Source of the DNA: Mesotaenium endlicherianum
Taxonomy: Eukaryota > Streptophyta > Zygnematophyceae > Zygnematales > Mesotaeniaceae
Direction: 5' to 3'
NCBI GenBank assembly: GCA_009602735.1
Contig: WELA01010735.1
Span: forward strand, 151,143-215,142
Length of the DNA stretch: 64,000 bases
Below, in pieces: positions 31,897-45,432 of this stretch. The translations under genes were made by a program, and so were the position numbers. The notes beneath the pieces are model-generated. The model was not told the origin of the DNA and ran no database searches. It worked only from the letters and a program-made list of their open reading frames with translations. How positions within the stretch are numbered: position 1 is the stretch's first letter; the number at the start of each line of letters is the position of its first letter.

Positions 31897-34818
31897 TCAA
31901 TTTTTCCTCTTTCTTGTTCTTGCAGGCTGCCTCCAAGGGGTCTTCTGCTGCTTCTTGATGGTGGCAGGCTGCCTCCTTGAACTCTTTGGGCTTCTAGTAG
32001 AGAGACTTGGGGCTGGTCCAAGATGGGGGTTGGCGGCATGGAAGCGCTTCAACTTTCTATGAACTTTGTCAAGGTAGTGCGCCGCCACCCAACTATTTTC
32101 CGAATCTGGATATCCTTTCCACTTGATCAAGTATTGCTGCTGTCTCCTGAAATTTCTCATAGCCACTATGTCTTCCACTTCGTACTCCAAATGATCATCC
32201 ACTATTGTTGGGGCTGGTGGGGTTGTCACACGTCCTGGGAACTTGTTGTCGGGTTGCACATATGGCTTGAAGAGGGAAGCGTGGAATACGGGGTCGATGT
32301 GCATAGTCTGGGGAAGTTCGAGCTTGAAAGCAACGGGGTTGACTTGTTGGATAATCTTGAAGGGTCCCAAATACTTCGGAGAGAATTTGCTGCCGGCAGG
32401 CCTATTGTTTAGAGAAATATCCTTGGATGATAGTAACATGTTGTCACCCACTCTGTACGTAATTTCTCTTCTGGATCTGTTCGCCACTCTTGCTTGAGCA
32501 TCTTGCGCGTGTTGTAGAGCTTTCTTCGCTGCTGTAAGGGCTGCTTCTAATGTCTCCATAAAATCTGTGGCTGCAGGTACTTCATCAAGGCCAGCCGTGA
32601 AGCTCAGTGGCGTGGTCGGATGGAAGCCATAGTTGAGGAAGAATGGGGACTCTTGGGTAGAGGCCTGCGTAGTGTTGTTGTAGGCAAACTCGAGGGGGGT
32701 CAAGTACATGTCCCAGTCTTGCTCGAGGGTAGACACGTAGGCCTTTAGAGAGGTCTTTAGGGTACGATTCATACGCTCGGTTTGCCCATCTGATTGTGGG
32801 TGGTAGGCGGTAGTCATATCCAGCGATGTACCCAAGTTCTTGAAGAGATTTTTCCAGAAATGGCTTGTGAATCTTGGGTCTCTATCTGACACAATTCTTG
32901 ATGGTAGTCCATGGAGTCGGAAGATGTTGTCAAAGATGAGTCTTGCAAGTTGTGGTGCTGTAGCCTTAGTCGTCGTGGGAATAAAATGAGCCATCTTGGT
33001 AAGTCTGTCCACCACCGTGAGTATTGCATTATGGCCTCGAGGTGTCACGGGCAAGTCCACGATAAGGTCCATTGAGATGTCCGTCCATTGTCTTTCGGGG
33101 ATTGGTAGTGGTTGGAGGAGTCCTCCCGCCTTTTGCGATGATGGCTTGATTCTTTGGCATGTGTCACAGCTCCTGCAGTACTCCTTGACTTGCTTAGACA
33201 TGCCTGGCCAACAATAAGTCCTAGCTAGAACGCCCGTGGTCCTTAGGATTCCAAAGTGTCCTCCAAGAGGGTTGTCGTGTGCTTCTCGTAGAAGCAAGAG
33301 CCGGAGGTCTAAGTCATTAGGAACACATCTCTGGCCCGTATCTTGCCTCACCCAATAATTGCCTTCTTGCTTCTTGCATGGGTCCAAGGCTGCTTCTCCG
33401 TTCTTGTAGTAAGGGTCTCTTTCATAGGCAGCTGAAAATCGAGCTTCCAGATCTGTCTTCAGGGATGTCATCACTGCATTTAATTGCAGTCTTGAGAGGG
33501 GGTCAGCCGGGTTTGTCTTGCCGGGCTGGTACTGAATCGTGATGTTGTATTGTTGCAAGTATCCGCTCCATCTTGCTTGTCTCCTTGAGAGATACGGCTG
33601 CGTTTGGAGGTGCTTTAACGCCTCGTGGTCCGTGGTGACCAGTACTTTGCGTCCTTCAACGTAGCAGCGCCAAACCTTCAAGGCATGTACAATCGCCAAT
33701 GCCTCTCGCTCCGTGGTTGTATAATTTTGCTCGGCTGGATTTAGCTTCCTTGACTCGTAGGCGATGGGCTGCAGTCCCTTGCCTTGGTCTTGAAGCAGGA
33801 TTGCTCCTATTGCATAGGAAGATGCATCGGTGATGACGTGGAAGGGCCAATCTGGGTTTGGACTTGGGAGTGTGAGCACCGGGGATGTGGTCAATCTTCG
33901 CTTTAACTCTTGAAATGCCTCTTCCTCTTTCTTGGTCCATGTATGAAGCCTTTTCTTCTTGAGTAGATCTGTCAGGGGGGCTGCTATGTGCGAGAAGCTT
34001 TGGATGAATCTCCTGTACCAATTGGCAAATCCCAAGAATGACTGGAGTTCTTTCTTGGTCGTGGGGGTTGGCCATTCCTCCACCACCGTGGTCTTCTTGG
34101 GGTCTATCTTGATGCCATCAGCAGTCACGTGGAGACCTAGGAACTCCACTTCTTGTTTGGCAAACTCGCATTTTGACTCCTTCGCAAACAGCTTGTTTTG
34201 CTTCAATACTTCAAGGACTTCTTTCAAGTGTCTCGCATGCTCTTCAAGGGTCTTGCTGTAGATAAGGATGTCATCGATGAATACCACCACAAATCTGTCC
34301 AACATGGGCTGAAATATGGTGTTCATCATAGTCATGAAAGTTGCTGGCGCGTTGGTGAGTCCAAATGGCAGGACCATGAACTCAAAATGTCCATATCTTG
34401 TCCTGAATGCCGTCTTCTCTATGTCCGGTTCTGCGATGCGAATCTGGTGGTAGCCGCTCCGTAAGTCAATCTTCGTGAAGTACTTGGCTCCAACCAGCCG
34501 GTCCATGAGCTCATCCATGCGCGGCAGCGGGTATCGATTCTTGATGGTGATCTTGTTGAGGGCGCGATAGTCCACACACATCCTCAAGGTACCATCTTTC
34601 TTCTTGACAAATAGCACCGGGGCTCCAAATGGCGACTTGCTAGGTCGAATGAAGCCATGCTCCAGTAGCTCCTTGATTTGCTTCTTGACTTCGTCTAGCT
34701 CCGTGTATGACATTTTGAACGTAGGCCGAGAGATGGGCTTGCTTCCGGGCTCCAACTCTATCTTGTGGTCTACGAATCTTTTGGGGGGTAGGCCCTTGGG
34801 CAATTCCGGGGAGAACAC
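31897..34818 (-). CDS. pol: B1 pol: RT, RNase H, integrase, chromodomain
   Basis: 973-codon open frame. RT blocks ([30 protein letters not shown]), RNase H ([16 protein letters not shown]), integrase HHCC ([10 protein letters not shown]...CDTCQR) and core ([21 protein letters not shown]), chromodomain ([11 protein letters not shown]...[15 protein letters not shown]). It belongs to a different chromovirus clade from family A by sequence. The protease is encoded upstream in a separate segment. Confidence 0.9.
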   Translation of the reverse strand: MFSPELPKGLPPKRFVDHKIELEPGSKPISRPTFKMSYTELDEVKKQIKELLEHGFIRPSKSPFGAPVLFVKKKDGTLRMCVDYRALNKITIKNRYPLPRMDELMDRLVGAKYFTKIDLRSGYHQIRIAEPDIEKTAFRTRYGHFEFMVLPFGLTNAPATFMTMMNTIFQPMLDRFVVVFIDDILIYSKTLEEHARHLKEVLEVLKQNKLFAKESKCEFAKQEVEFLGLHVTADGIKIDPKKTTVVEEWPTPTTKKELQSFLGFANWYRRFIQSFSHIAAPLTDLLKKKRLHTWTKKEEEAFQELKRRLTTSPVLTLPSPNPDWPFHVITDASSYAIGAILLQDQGKGLQPIAYESRKLNPAEQNYTTTEREALAIVHALKVWRCYVEGRKVLVTTDHEALKHLQTQPYLSRRQARWSGYLQQYNITIQYQPGKTNPADPLSRLQLNAVMTSLKTDLEARFSAAYERDPYYKNGEAALDPCKKQEGNYWVRQDTGQRCVPNDLDLRLLLLREAHDNPLGGHFGILRTTGVLARTYCWPGMSKQVKEYCRSCDTCQRIKPSSQKAGGLLQPLPIPERQWTDISMDLIVDLPVTPRGHNAILTVVDRLTKMAHFIPTTTKATAPQLARLIFDNIFRLHGLPSRIVSDRDPRFTSHFWKNLFKNLGTSLDMTTAYHPQSDGQTERMNRTLKTSLKAYVSTLEQDWDMYLTPLEFAYNNTTQASTQESPFFLNYGFHPTTPLSFTAGLDEVPAATDFMETLEAALTAAKKALQHAQDAQARVANRSRREITYRVGDNMLLSSKDISLNNRPAGSKFSPKYLGPFKIIQQVNPVAFKLELPQTMHIDPVFHASLFKPYVQPDNKFPGRVTTPPAPTIVDDHLEYEVEDIVAMRNFRRQQQYLIKWKGYPDSENSWVAAHYLDKVHRKLKRFHAANPHLGPAPSLSTRSPKSSRRQPATIKKQQKTPWRQPARTRKRKN

Positions 34819-34911
34819 TTCTTTGTAGTCCTCAAAGACTTCTTGTATCTCCTTGGGAACGGGGCTGCCTTCTTGACTCTCGATGTCTTTCTTGATGTCT
34901 TTTGGCGTGAT

Positions 34912-35562
34912 CTAGGCCAAAAGAAGCTCGTGTCCCTTCCTCACAAGTCTCTTGAGTTGGAGGGCGGACAATAGTATCTCGTGTGTCGGCTTCTGGATGT
35001 CTTGGGTCTGGATATTCTGGATTGCGCGCAAAATACAGATTCTTGAAGTGATGTCATTCTTGATCTTGATAGTACCGGTCCTCCAATCAACTTGGGGGTT
35101 GTGCTTGGTCAACCAAGGCGTCTCTAGGAAGACGTCGTACTTGCCCAATTGCATGGGGGAGAACACTACTCTTTCCTTGAAGGACTTGATAGAGAGTGCC
35201 AAGGGGTACGTTTTCTTGGAAGGGGTAGTATAGGAGAATCCATCGGGCATCATAATCTCCTCGTCGTGGTCAAGAGTTCGCATAGTAATACCGTGCTTGG
35301 TGGCAAAATCTGCAGCAATGAAGTTGCCTTGAGCTCCGCTATCCACCAAGATGTGGACCTTCTCTCCTCCAAGGTAACCTCTCAAACTCATTGGGGCTGG
35401 AACGTCGTCTTCAACGGGAGTCTCCACCTCACTTGGCTTGTTGTCTTCTCGTGAAGTGGGTCTTGGGGTGGTAGGCTCCTGGCCTACCGGCGCTGTCCGT
35501 TTTTTGACAACTTTTTGGGGCATGACAGTGCACGATTGGCCTTTTCCTTGCAATAAAAGCAT
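34912..35562 (-). CDS. B1 protease segment
   Basis: Contains the retropepsin active-site motif LVDSGAQGNF and downstream QVDWRTGTIKI, typical of the region between gag and RT in Ty3/gypsy elements. Part of the fossil B1 polyprotein. Confidence 0.75.
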   Translation of the reverse strand: MLLLQGKGQSCTVMPQKVVKKRTAPVGQEPTTPRPTSREDNKPSEVETPVEDDVPAPMSLRGYLGGEKVHILVDSGAQGNFIAADFATKHGITMRTLDHDEEIMMPDGFSYTTPSKKTYPLALSIKSFKERVVFSPMQLGKYDVFLETPWLTKHNPQVDWRTGTIKIKNDITSRICILRAIQNIQTQDIQKPTHEILLSALQLKRLVRKGHELLLA

Positions 35563-36600
35563 AGTCCAGCCGTCATGAGAGCTTCTTTTTCAGCCGGGGA
35601 GAGTCTTGCTTTCACTCCTTGCTGGTTTCTTGCATCATAAGTGTCATTGGAGGGTCTTCCACTCTTCCGAGCAGCCGCGGGGTCCCTTTTAATAACTCCG
35701 ATTTCCATGGGTGTGGGTCCAGATTCGGATGTGGAAGGGGCTGCGTACACCCGCGTCGTCGGTACCCGTGAAGATGAAGGCACGGAGTGCTTGAAATCCA
35801 AGGTATCCACCTTTTGGGCCACTTCAATGATCCTTGAGAAGTCCGTCAAGTCGCGTTATTCGACTTCCTTTGCCACCTTGGGCTTGAGGCCAAAGATGTA
35901 GCGGTCAATCTTCTCCTCAAGAGACATGTTGGGGATCTCAAGAGTGAGGGCGTGAAATCTAGATGTATACTTTTGACCGGACGTCGTTTGCTTGAGATGG
36001 TGGAGCTTTCCTCGGGCAATCTTCTCCGCATTGATGGGCATGAATTGCTTCTTGAGGGCCTCACGAAAATCTGCCCATCTTGCATATGATGGTGGGGGCT
36101 CTTGGCCGAGCATGGGGTGCGCCATAGCTTGATATATAGCCGCTTGATAGTTACGCCACCATGATGTAGCTGCTCCTCTAAGTAAGGTAACAGCAAAGGG
36201 AACGTAGTCCTCCTCGGGTACTTCAAGGAACGCGAGGTATGTTTCCACTTGGTAGAGCCATAAATTCAGGTTGGCACCTTTCCCGGGGTTGAAAGTGTCG
36301 GGTTTCCCGGGCTTGATGAGTTTCCTTGCTCTCGTTGGCTCTTGTGGAGGCGCTTGAGCCGGGGCTGGATTTTGAGCATTGCTCGCAATAGGGGCAACCA
36401 TGGCAGCCATAGCTTCTCTTGACGCTTGCACGGTTGCTTCATAGGTGGCCAAGCCCACTTGGTTGTGGACGGTCATTAAGAAGGCTGCCCACTCATTTGC
36501 GGGAACTCCTTGTGGTGGGGTCAACTTTGCTATAGCGGCTGCCACGGGATTTGACGATGCTCCTCCTTGTGGTGCTTCTTGTTATTGCAGATTTCCTTGA
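35484..36600 (-). pseudogene. B1 gag region
   Basis: Retrotransposon gag core (LNLWLYQVETYLAFL, AATSWWRNYQ, FREALKKQFMPINAE) and a Cys-rich zinc-knuckle-like C-terminal part (CFYCKEKAN). Fossil. Confidence 0.75.
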
Positions 36601-36726
36601 GTGGGCTCTCCCATCGGCGCTGGAGGAGGTTGTCTTGGAGAGGAAGGGCTTCCTTCGAAAGCTTGCTGTTGGTCTTGAGGATCGGCCATCTTCTTGTGCT
36701 ACCAAAGTGCCTAGCTCCGATACCAC

Positions 36727-37229
36727 TGTAGTGAAACAGATAGATGAAGTACTTAGTGAAATATAATACTTTATCTATTCAAGACAAGGATCTTTGAACA
36801 CAAATGGTAGCTTCTTGAAAGAGAGATGGCTTCTTGAAAGTTAATATATTTCTGGATTTTGGCAAGTACAAGAGTGATTCTGGAATGTCTTTCTATGTTC
36901 TAGCTCTTGTTTATATACTTGCTACATAAGTAATTTCTAGGAAGGTGTATGTTGATGTGTTGGCACCCAACACATCCCAAAACTTGCCACCTCTTTCTAG
37001 AATAATGTACACATTTCCTTCTGACCTGAAAATGGCACATTTGACTTTTGCCACATGGAGTTCTTCTAGGTCTTTCCTCTAACTTCGAAAATGCCTTGGA
37101 AGGTTCAAAGGACATGAACCAAGTTACTAGAGTACCTATTCACACTTGAATCCACACAATCCTACTCCAAATATATTTGAAAACATTAAAATATATGCAA
37201 ACTAATATATAATAACTCAAATCACTACA
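36727..37229 (-). repeat. B1 5' LTR
   Basis: 503 bp. The primer-binding site (reverse of gctccgatacca) directly left of it identifies it as the 5' LTR of a minus-strand element. Hairpin at 36954-36976. Confidence 0.93.
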
Positions 37230-37736
37230 GATATGCTAGATGAATGGCCGGATGACATCCCTATGATGGATGGCAATTCGAGATGATGGGAGATGGCGGT
37301 GGGTTAACTGAGGTCCTACCAACGTGGTTAACTCCTGGGTAGGCGGTGCCATCGCAATGGCCGTTGAACAGCAAACTCATTCCATGTACATATGCTAGGC
37401 ATTGCTCTCGAGTTCGGCATTAGGAAACGAGGCCAACTCTCTTGTACAGCTTACTGAGAGAAACCTGTATCCAAGGCGCAAAGCCATTGATACGCACTGT
37501 CTTCTAACCTTGCTTATGTATGAGTTTACTGACTGCATTATTGATGCTAGTTTACTCGCATTTGACTTACAAGTATTGATCATTGTTAGTGTGTTGTCCT
37601 TTGCCGTTAAACCCGTTAACGGAAAATACCATGAAGATTACTTGCTGATATAAAGATCTTTATTAATTGTTAATCGCCTATTTGGTAAGACGATTCATTT
37701 CAGTGGTATCGGAGTTCTGATCAAAGTCTTCTTTGT

Positions 37737-39210
37737 ATGGTAAGGACAAGGTCTCAAACTAGCAACACCCGAGACATGGAGAACCAGGATAACGAGAATG
37801 TCAAAAACCAGGCGGAAAGCCATGTAGCGGGAACCCGTACCTATTCTGAAGCAGTGGCAGATACTGCGGCTAGAGACGTTGCAGATGAGGCAGCTACTAT
37901 TGCCGCAATCGCAGCACAGCAAGCTGAGGAGGCGAGAGCCAGATTAGCTGAACAATTAGCAAAGGCTGCTGACGATACAGAAAGGAGGGAAGGACAACCC
38001 GCTGACGAGCGCACGGTTGAAGAACTTATGGCATCCAGGGCCAATGTTCTGAACCCACCTCCTGCTGTATAACTCAATGTACCCATAGGTCAATTATGTG
38101 ACCGGCTGAATGCGGCAAGAATTGCTTCTGCAGGAGCGAGAGGGACCGTTGAGGACACTACTCAGCGAGTAGATGCCAATGCTGCTGCTGCATTTGCTAG
38201 ATTACCACCCCAGAGTGTAGACTTGGGAGCATTGTTCGTTCAAATGCAGTCACAAATGGCGACCATGTATCAGTCCCAACAGGAGGACAAAAGAATCACA
38301 ATGTCCCTACCGCGGGACAGAGACCAACTGGGGTCTCAAACCACTGATGATGGTGGCAGAGGGCCTAGTGAGCCCAAGCCGAAACCTCCCCAGGACTATG
38401 ATCCTGAGGGAAACAGCAAATATTACCTGATCAAGTTTCTCCCGGATGTTGAGCAGTGGCTGGAGAACTACCCAGAATTGCAAGATTACGAGAAGGTCAA
38501 ACACACCGGTGCGCTACTAAAAGGCAGAGCCGCAGACTGGTGGCTTTACTGGAAAGGGGAGCGTAAGGCTCAGCAACTTGGTAACCCTACGTGGGTAGAG
38601 TTTGTTGAGTTGCATGAGAAGTTTGATGTCATCAACCAGCAGGAGAAAGCTATCTATGCAATGATCTCCCTGACACTAAAGCAGACCACTTTAGTTGCTG
38701 AGTTTGCTCAAAAGTTCCAGGAGAACAAGATGAAACAGCCAGACTTGCCAGAACGGTATAGGATAGCATACTTCAGGTATGGCTTGAACTCCGAAGTCTC
38801 TGGTCATTTTGCTGAGAAGAAGTATGAGAAACTGGCTGACTTGATCCAGGATGCTGATGCCTGGGATCAGCAGCATAATCACAAGCGCCAGAGTAACGCT
38901 TTGGTGTCTAAGATTGTCAAAAAGCCCCACGATTCCTACGATGCAATTGAAGGAGATTAGGCTGAGGATGATCAAGGTGATGAATATGAGTATGAATATA
39001 ATGCTATACAATTTAGAGGGAGAGGTGGTTTTTCTCGAGGCGGCTATGGAAGAGGTGGTGGTAGGACTAAGCCGAGACCAGCCTCAGCAAAATTGATTTG
39101 CTTCCATTGCCAGCAGCCAGGTCACTTCAGAGAGCAGTGTCTTGACAAGCACCTTCTGAAGATCGAGAGAAAAGACCAGCCTTTAAAAGATAGCAACAGT
39201 CAGTAATCCA
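37737..39210 (+). pseudogene. A2 gag remnant
   Basis: Closely similar to A1 gag (same N-terminal [10 protein letters not shown], same core AADWWLYWK). Fossil, broken. It keeps the T TTA AAA slippery site at its end. Confidence 0.85.
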
Positions 39211-42200
39211 ATCTACTGACTGTGAGAATACTAGAGATAGTGAGTCGTCACTAGCTGCCCTCGTAGCAGGTATTATGGGTCCTGCTGAACTGGATTCACT
39301 ATGCATGCCTGACAAACAGATAAAGGAGACCATCAGTAATATAGACGTCCAGAGAGTGCACACTCTGGATGCTCTTGTTCCACCTGATGTCCAACATTTC
39401 TTTGCTAAGTCAGGAGAACAATGCGAAAGTCAGGAAAAGACAGTCCCCCCTATCCTACTGCATTGCATGATTGCAGGTAGGAAGGTGAGGGCATTTGTTG
39501 ACGGAAGGGCGTCACATACTTTTATCCATAAGGACTTAGTTAAGCGGCTAAGGCTGCCTACTGTCATCCAAGGGAATAGAAAAATATTCCTTGGAGATGC
39601 CTCAAGTATCCCGGGAGGAGTTATAACCAAGCCTATTGAGGTCCAGTTAGGTTCTGGCATTGCAGTTCTAACTGAAACGCTTACACTTGAGGTACTCAAC
39701 ACTGGCTTTTATGATCTCGCGCTAGGCAGGTCCTGGCTTAACAGACATCAAGCTGAAGTGTGTTGGAGCAGAGGTATAGTTATAGTGAGAGGAGCCAGTG
39801 ATGGGCAGACTGACTTGGCACCCACCAGTGCTCTTCCTCTTGTCCTGTGTGGATGGCAAATGAAGGAAAAGAAGAGGCTTCCAGAAGGATGCAAGTTGCT
39901 GAATGCAATGGAGTTCGCCAAAAGTTGGAACCAGAAGGAAGACAGAATGTTTTGTCTGCTGCTAAGAGAGGTACCTCCTCAACCTGAAGAAGTGGTTGAG
40001 AAAAAGGTAAGCCTTCTGGAGCACCCTACTGCTGCGAAAATTGTTGCTCAGTACACGGATGTATTTAATATGCCTCCAGGACTACCCCCTAAGAGGGAAG
40101 TAGATCATAGGATTGATATATTTCCTTGGAGTTAGCCACCTTGGCAACGCACTTATGGCTTGTCTTATGTGGAGAGCGAGGAGTTGAAAAGACAGATTGC
40201 AGAGCTTGAGGAAAATGGTTATATTTCCCCCAATAAATTACCTTACGGTGCACCCATCCTATTTGTTAAGAAAAAGGATGGCAGTATGCGGATGTGTGTG
40301 GATTACAGAGCTCTGAACAGAATTACAGTAAAGAACAAGTATGCTTTACCCAGAATTGAGGACGTGCTTGATACCCTGTCTGGTGCANGTGCTTGATACC
40401 CTGTCTGGTGCTAAGGTGTTTAGTAAGATAGATCTCAAGAGTGGTTATCATCAAATCAGAATCGCTGAGGGGGATGAACACAAGATTACCTTCCGCACAC
40501 GTTATGGACATTATGAGTTCAACGTGTGATGCCATTTGGACTGACTAATGCTCCTGCGACCTTCATGGGTGCTACAAATGACATTTTCAGACCTTATTTG
40601 GATAATTTTGTGCAGGTTTTCCTGGATGATATTTTAATTTTTTGTAAAGATGAAGCTCGGCACACTGAACATTTAAAGACAGTCATGGACAGTCTGAGAA
40701 AAAATCACTTATATGCTAAAAATGAGCAAGTGTAATTTCTTTAAAGAAAGTATTGAATTCTTAGGCCACGTTGTCAGTAAAGAGGGCATCAGTGTGGATC
40801 CTAAGAAAGTCCAGACCATAAGGGACTGGCCGGTACCACAGTCTGTCTCAGAAGTTAGATCCTTCCTCGGGTTGGCTAACTACTATAGGAGATTTATTGA
40901 GAATTATTCCACAAAGGCCAGTAAACTGACTGACCTTACTAAGAAAGACATAGGGTATGTGTGGGGGGAAGAGCAGCAGGCTGCCTTCCAGACCNTAGAC
41001 CCTTAAAGATGCTCTTTGTTTTGCCCCGGTGCTAGCCGTGTATGACCCCAGCAAGCCGGTGCAAGTGGTCACTGATGCCTCTGACTTTGCCATGGGTGCT
41101 AATTTGTTGCAGCCTGCTGACAAAACCACAAAGGATAGTAAGGTCCGGCAGGATTGGCACTCTGTGTTGTACGAGTCTATGAAATTTAATCCAGCGGAGA
41201 TTAATTACTCAAGTGCATGATAAAGAGCTGCTAGCTATCATTCATGTGCTCAAACGGTGGAGAGCATACTTACATGGTGAAGCTTTTAAGATGATTACAG
41301 ATCATCTAGCCCTGACTCACTTTCAGAAGAAGTCCAAGCTGTCGAGGAGGGAGAACCGCTAGAGCCAGATGTTGGAGCAGTTTCAAGTCCAGATCGACTA
41401 CAAACCAGGGAAGTTAAATCCTGCTGATGCACTCTCTAGAAGACCTGACTTGCAAGAAAGGAACTTTAGTCAGCATGCTGGAGATAAAGTTCTGTGTGCA
41501 CTCACTTCACTAAAGGTGAAAAAGTCCTTCCTTGAACAACTCTGAAAAGCCTACCTCTCTAACCCAACATTTGAGCCCAGCCCCACTACTGGTGTGTGTC
41601 GTGCTACTTCACTCGGGTATAAGTTTAAGGGAGGGGTCTGGGTGATTGAAACCACTTCAGGCAGGCTGAAGCTAGTCATTCCTAATAACGTGGAAATAAG
41701 GTCCTTTTTATTGAGTCAAGATCATGACAGCTTACTGGGTGGGCATTTGGGGCAGGCCAAAACTGTTGGCAAACTGGCAAAATATTATCATTGGGAGGGA
41801 TTACCTCGGGAGGTCTTTAAACACGTTAAGTCCTGTGACCAGTGTCAAAAGAATAAGTCAAGGCACACACCACCGGAGGGCCTCTTACAACCGCTGCCCA
41901 TCCCAGCTGGCCGCTGGGAAACAATATCCATGGATTGGGTGGTCACATTCTCACAAACTGCCAATGGGCATGATTGGATACTGGTAGTTGTGGATAAATT
42001 GACAAAAATGGTCATTTTATCCCCACAACTGTCAAAGTAACTGCACTCGAAACAGCGAGACAGTTCTACAACCATGTAGTATGCCAACATGGGCTACCCT
42101 CTAATATAATCTCAGACAGAGATTCGAAATTTACCTCTAAGTTCTGGAGAGCTTTAATGGGGTTAATGGGAGTCAAACAGCTGCTCAGTACAGCAGACCA

Positions 42201-43026
42201 CCCTCAAACTGAAAGGCAGACTGAAAGAACTAACCAAGTTTTGCAAGAGGTACTGAGAGCCTATATTAACCAAAAACAAGATAATTGGAATGACCTGTAA
42301 TCTCAAATCCAGTTTGCGGTCAACAGTGCGGTACACGCGTCAACGGGCAAGACTCCTTCTGAAGTAAGCCTGGGTAGAGTCCCTAAGTCTCCTTTAGATG
42401 TCCTAGGGGAGTCTTTAACTCACCCTGAAGGGATTGACAATCAGGTCTCCCTCCAGTTAACTCAGGAGTTTGCTGACACCCTGTCAGAAGTCCAGCAGAA
42501 CCTGCACAGAGCCCAAGAAAACCAACAAAAGTACGCTAATCAGCACCGTCGAGAACTGACCTTTTCTAAGGGCGATTTGGTCAAACTGCATTCTCAATAC
42601 CTGTACCTCCCTGGTGTGGTCAAGAAAAAGCTTGGCCCTGTCTGGGTCGGTCCATATTCGGTGGTGCGTCGTGTCGTTCAGAATGCTTACAATCTGAACA
42701 TGTCAGTCAAATACAAGGGTCATCCGGTCTTTAATGTCTCCTTCCTGGAACCATACATCAAAGGTGATACACTGTTCACAAGTTGGTTACCAGTCCAACC
42801 ACGACCGGTCCCCGCTGTCCGGGACGGCGACCCTGAGGAATATGAGGTTGAGGAGATTTTAGACGCGCGCTCGGTCCGTCGATCGTCTAAATATGTCATG
42901 AAGTACCTCATTCGATGGAAGGGTTACGATGCCTCTGGGGACAATTGGGAATTTAAAGACCATTTGACTAATGCCAAAGGGGCGTTGAAACGATTCCACC
43001 TTCGGGCGGCTGGAGCACCTCCCTGA
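39210..43026 (+). pseudogene. A2 pol remnant
   Basis: Protease, RT, RNase H, integrase and chromodomain all recognisable and in order, each nearly identical to A1. Fossil with several breaks. Confidence 0.85.
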
Positions 43027-43054
43027 CAGTCATTTCAGTTGACACGAGAAGGTG

Positions 43055-43091
43055 ACAGGAGGTCCTGTCTCCATTTAAGTTGAAGGGGAAA
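43055..43091 (+). promoter_or_regulatory. A2 internal hairpin plus polypurine module
   Basis: GACAGG-aggt-CCTGTC hairpin followed by ttaagttgaagggg, the counterpart of 24902-24935 in A1. Confidence 0.55.
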
Positions 43092-43420
43092 ATCTATGAC
43101 AGTTAGTGTGCGAGAGCGAGAAAGGGACAGTTATGTGAACCCTAAGTGTCAACATAGTGACAGAGGGGACAACCCGGCCCACATAGAGCACCTTTTGCTG
43201 AAGGAAAAAGATCCTCGCACAGCCATACATCACTTAACACACTTGAAAACACATGCATACGTTTATGTCTAGCGCACCGCAACTACGTCAACTCCTAGCA
43301 ATCACCCTGTAAGGTAAACAGGAACGAATGTACCATACTAATACGAACTTACTCCCTTCCTGCAACTTCTAGGACAAAGGTCGACATCCTACTAACTTGT
43401 GCCCTGGTTACATGTGCAGA

Positions 43421-45097
43421 ATGGCTCCCACCACACAAAAGGAGGACAGTAAGCGCAAGGCAGAAGAAGCCAGGAGGACAATGGAGCAATACCAGAAGGA
43501 GCTGGTGGCGACGTCCCTCACCAGGAGAGAACAAGGAAGGGTCCGCAAACAACAAGAGGCGGCAGAAGAAGCACAGAGGAAGAAGGATCAGGAAGCGGAA
43601 AACCTCAGGAAAGCTGAGGAGGAGAGATAGAAGAAACAACAGAAAGAAGCGGCAGCCGCAGACGAGGAGAGAAGGAAAAAGGCTGAAGCGGATAGGCAGA
43701 AGAGCTTGGCCACTTACAGGTATACTGTGGTGGGTGGCCAAAACTTTGATAACCTGAAGGAAGCGTTGCTGGCAGCCCAGGAGATCAACAGGCTGGAGCA
43801 GACAACACTGCTACAGAGGGAAGGAACTGCAGCACTGGATAGGTACATTGAGACACACACTGGTGTGGTCCTCTACGAGGATTATGCCAAGATGGTGGGC
43901 TATACTGCAGAGCAAGCCCGGTACCTTGCCGATGATTCAGAGAACAAGCTGGTCCCAATATCGGGAATAGTGGGAGATCAGAGACTCATCAGGATGGTGA
44001 GCATGCGGCCCGATAGCTTTAAGGATACGGTATTCTACCCCACACTATTGCCAGCTTACAATGAAGTTGAGAGAAGAAGTTGGGAGTACTTGGCCAGGGA
44101 GGCAGGACAGCAGATGTATTCTCCCCACTGGTTCCCATGTGAACTGAGAAAGGCTGAGCATGGACCCCAGCTACTAGCAGCCAACAGACTGGAGGTGGAT
44201 GGCCGTCACAAACAAAAAGCAGGAGTGTGACTGGGCCCAACCAGACGATTTCCACTATGGCCTAGACGGCTACCTCATCCTACCACCTCATATTGCCCCT
44301 TGGGACCCCAGGCTGAATGGTTGCCTGAGCAATATGAATGCAGAGACCAAAGAGCACAGGAGGAGGGAGAGAGACTACTTCTCTAAGGGAAAGCATGCCT
44401 TTGTCAAATGGGCGAAGAATGCAGGCCGGATAGATATCAGCAGGCTGAAGGCCAAGCAACCTCCAGTGCGCCCTAAGAGAGGGAGGTCAGTAGACTACTC
44501 CATGTCTACCAGGGAGCAGGACAACCTAGTGGACGAGACTCCTACTCTCTCAGAGGAGGAGGATGAGGAGGAGGAAGGAGAAGAACAAGGCAGAGGAGAA
44601 GCATCAGGAGCTAGTACTCAGGAGACTAGGGGCAGGCAGGGGCACTTCTTAAGGAACCAAGATCAGGTATATGGAACGTGATCCCGGTCATGGAGGCAAT
44701 TGGACCCCGCACTCGCTCCCCCAGCCCACCTGCCCAAGCAGGGGAAGAAGCTGATCTGACTGTACTTGGCAGCAGACACAGGCAGAAATCCCCAGAGGAC
44801 AGGGGTTTCTGAAGAGGGACGCGCGGGGTGGCCAGAGGTATGCCGGCCTCCCCCTTCGCTCAGGGACATGTACCTCTTGCCAATGTATTTCAGCATCCTA
44901 CTAGAATGCCTGTCTATGTGGGGATCAACACCCAAGTGGGTGAAGAGCAGGCTACCATCCTTCGTTCTCCTCGAGGTCCAACTTTAGAGCAAACGGGGTT
45001 CTTTAGAAGGCCAGCTGACAGACCTAGAGGGATGTCCAGATCTAGGTCAGATCTCAGTCTCCTAATCCTGAAGCCCCTGGAACAACCCCCTAGGTGA
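43421..45097 (+). pseudogene. A2 ORF3 remnant
   Basis: Very close copy of the A1 third ORF, from MAPTTQKED to the SR-rich tail, with a few breaks. The AG just before the start codon is kept (tgtgcag). Confidence 0.8.
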
Positions 45098-45432
45098 CAG
45101 GCTAAAGGGCAGTCAGTGGGGGAGGCTGGTCAAGTTCAGTTCCCTTATTTAACACTAGCTTTACGGTGGGTTCTTTTTTGGTTATGGAACCAAAATTTGT
45201 CCCATAACTAGGTCATTTTCTACGGGCCCTAACCTTAATTTATTTTTATCCAAATTACCTGACAATAGGCTCCCTAGAAGCAGTAACACGTGAACCCTAC
45301 CGGCAAATTAAAGACAGGGCAAACGGACAAGTATCGACGGAGATACTTCAAATTGCCGGCCAAGAACACTGCTAAGTTTGGTTCGATATTTACCTTCACT
45401 TTCGATCTTTTTCACTCTCTGTTGATTGTCGA

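Larger units (their letters stand above)
30625..37229 (-). mobile_element. B1, Ty3/gypsy chromovirus nested in the A2 5' LTR
   Basis: 6,605 bp with a perfect TSD GATAT (30620-30624 and 37230-37234). The uninterrupted site is seen in the A2 3' LTR at about 48,779-48,783. LTRs 30625-31127 and 36727-37229, both 503 bp, with about twelve differences (about 2.4%). Minus strand: gag about 35.5-36.6 kb, protease about 34.9-35.6 kb, RT to chromodomain 31.9-34.8 kb. Nearly whole, with about two or three interruptions of the coding frame, not all necessarily damage, since gag/pol frame changes are normal. Confidence 0.93.
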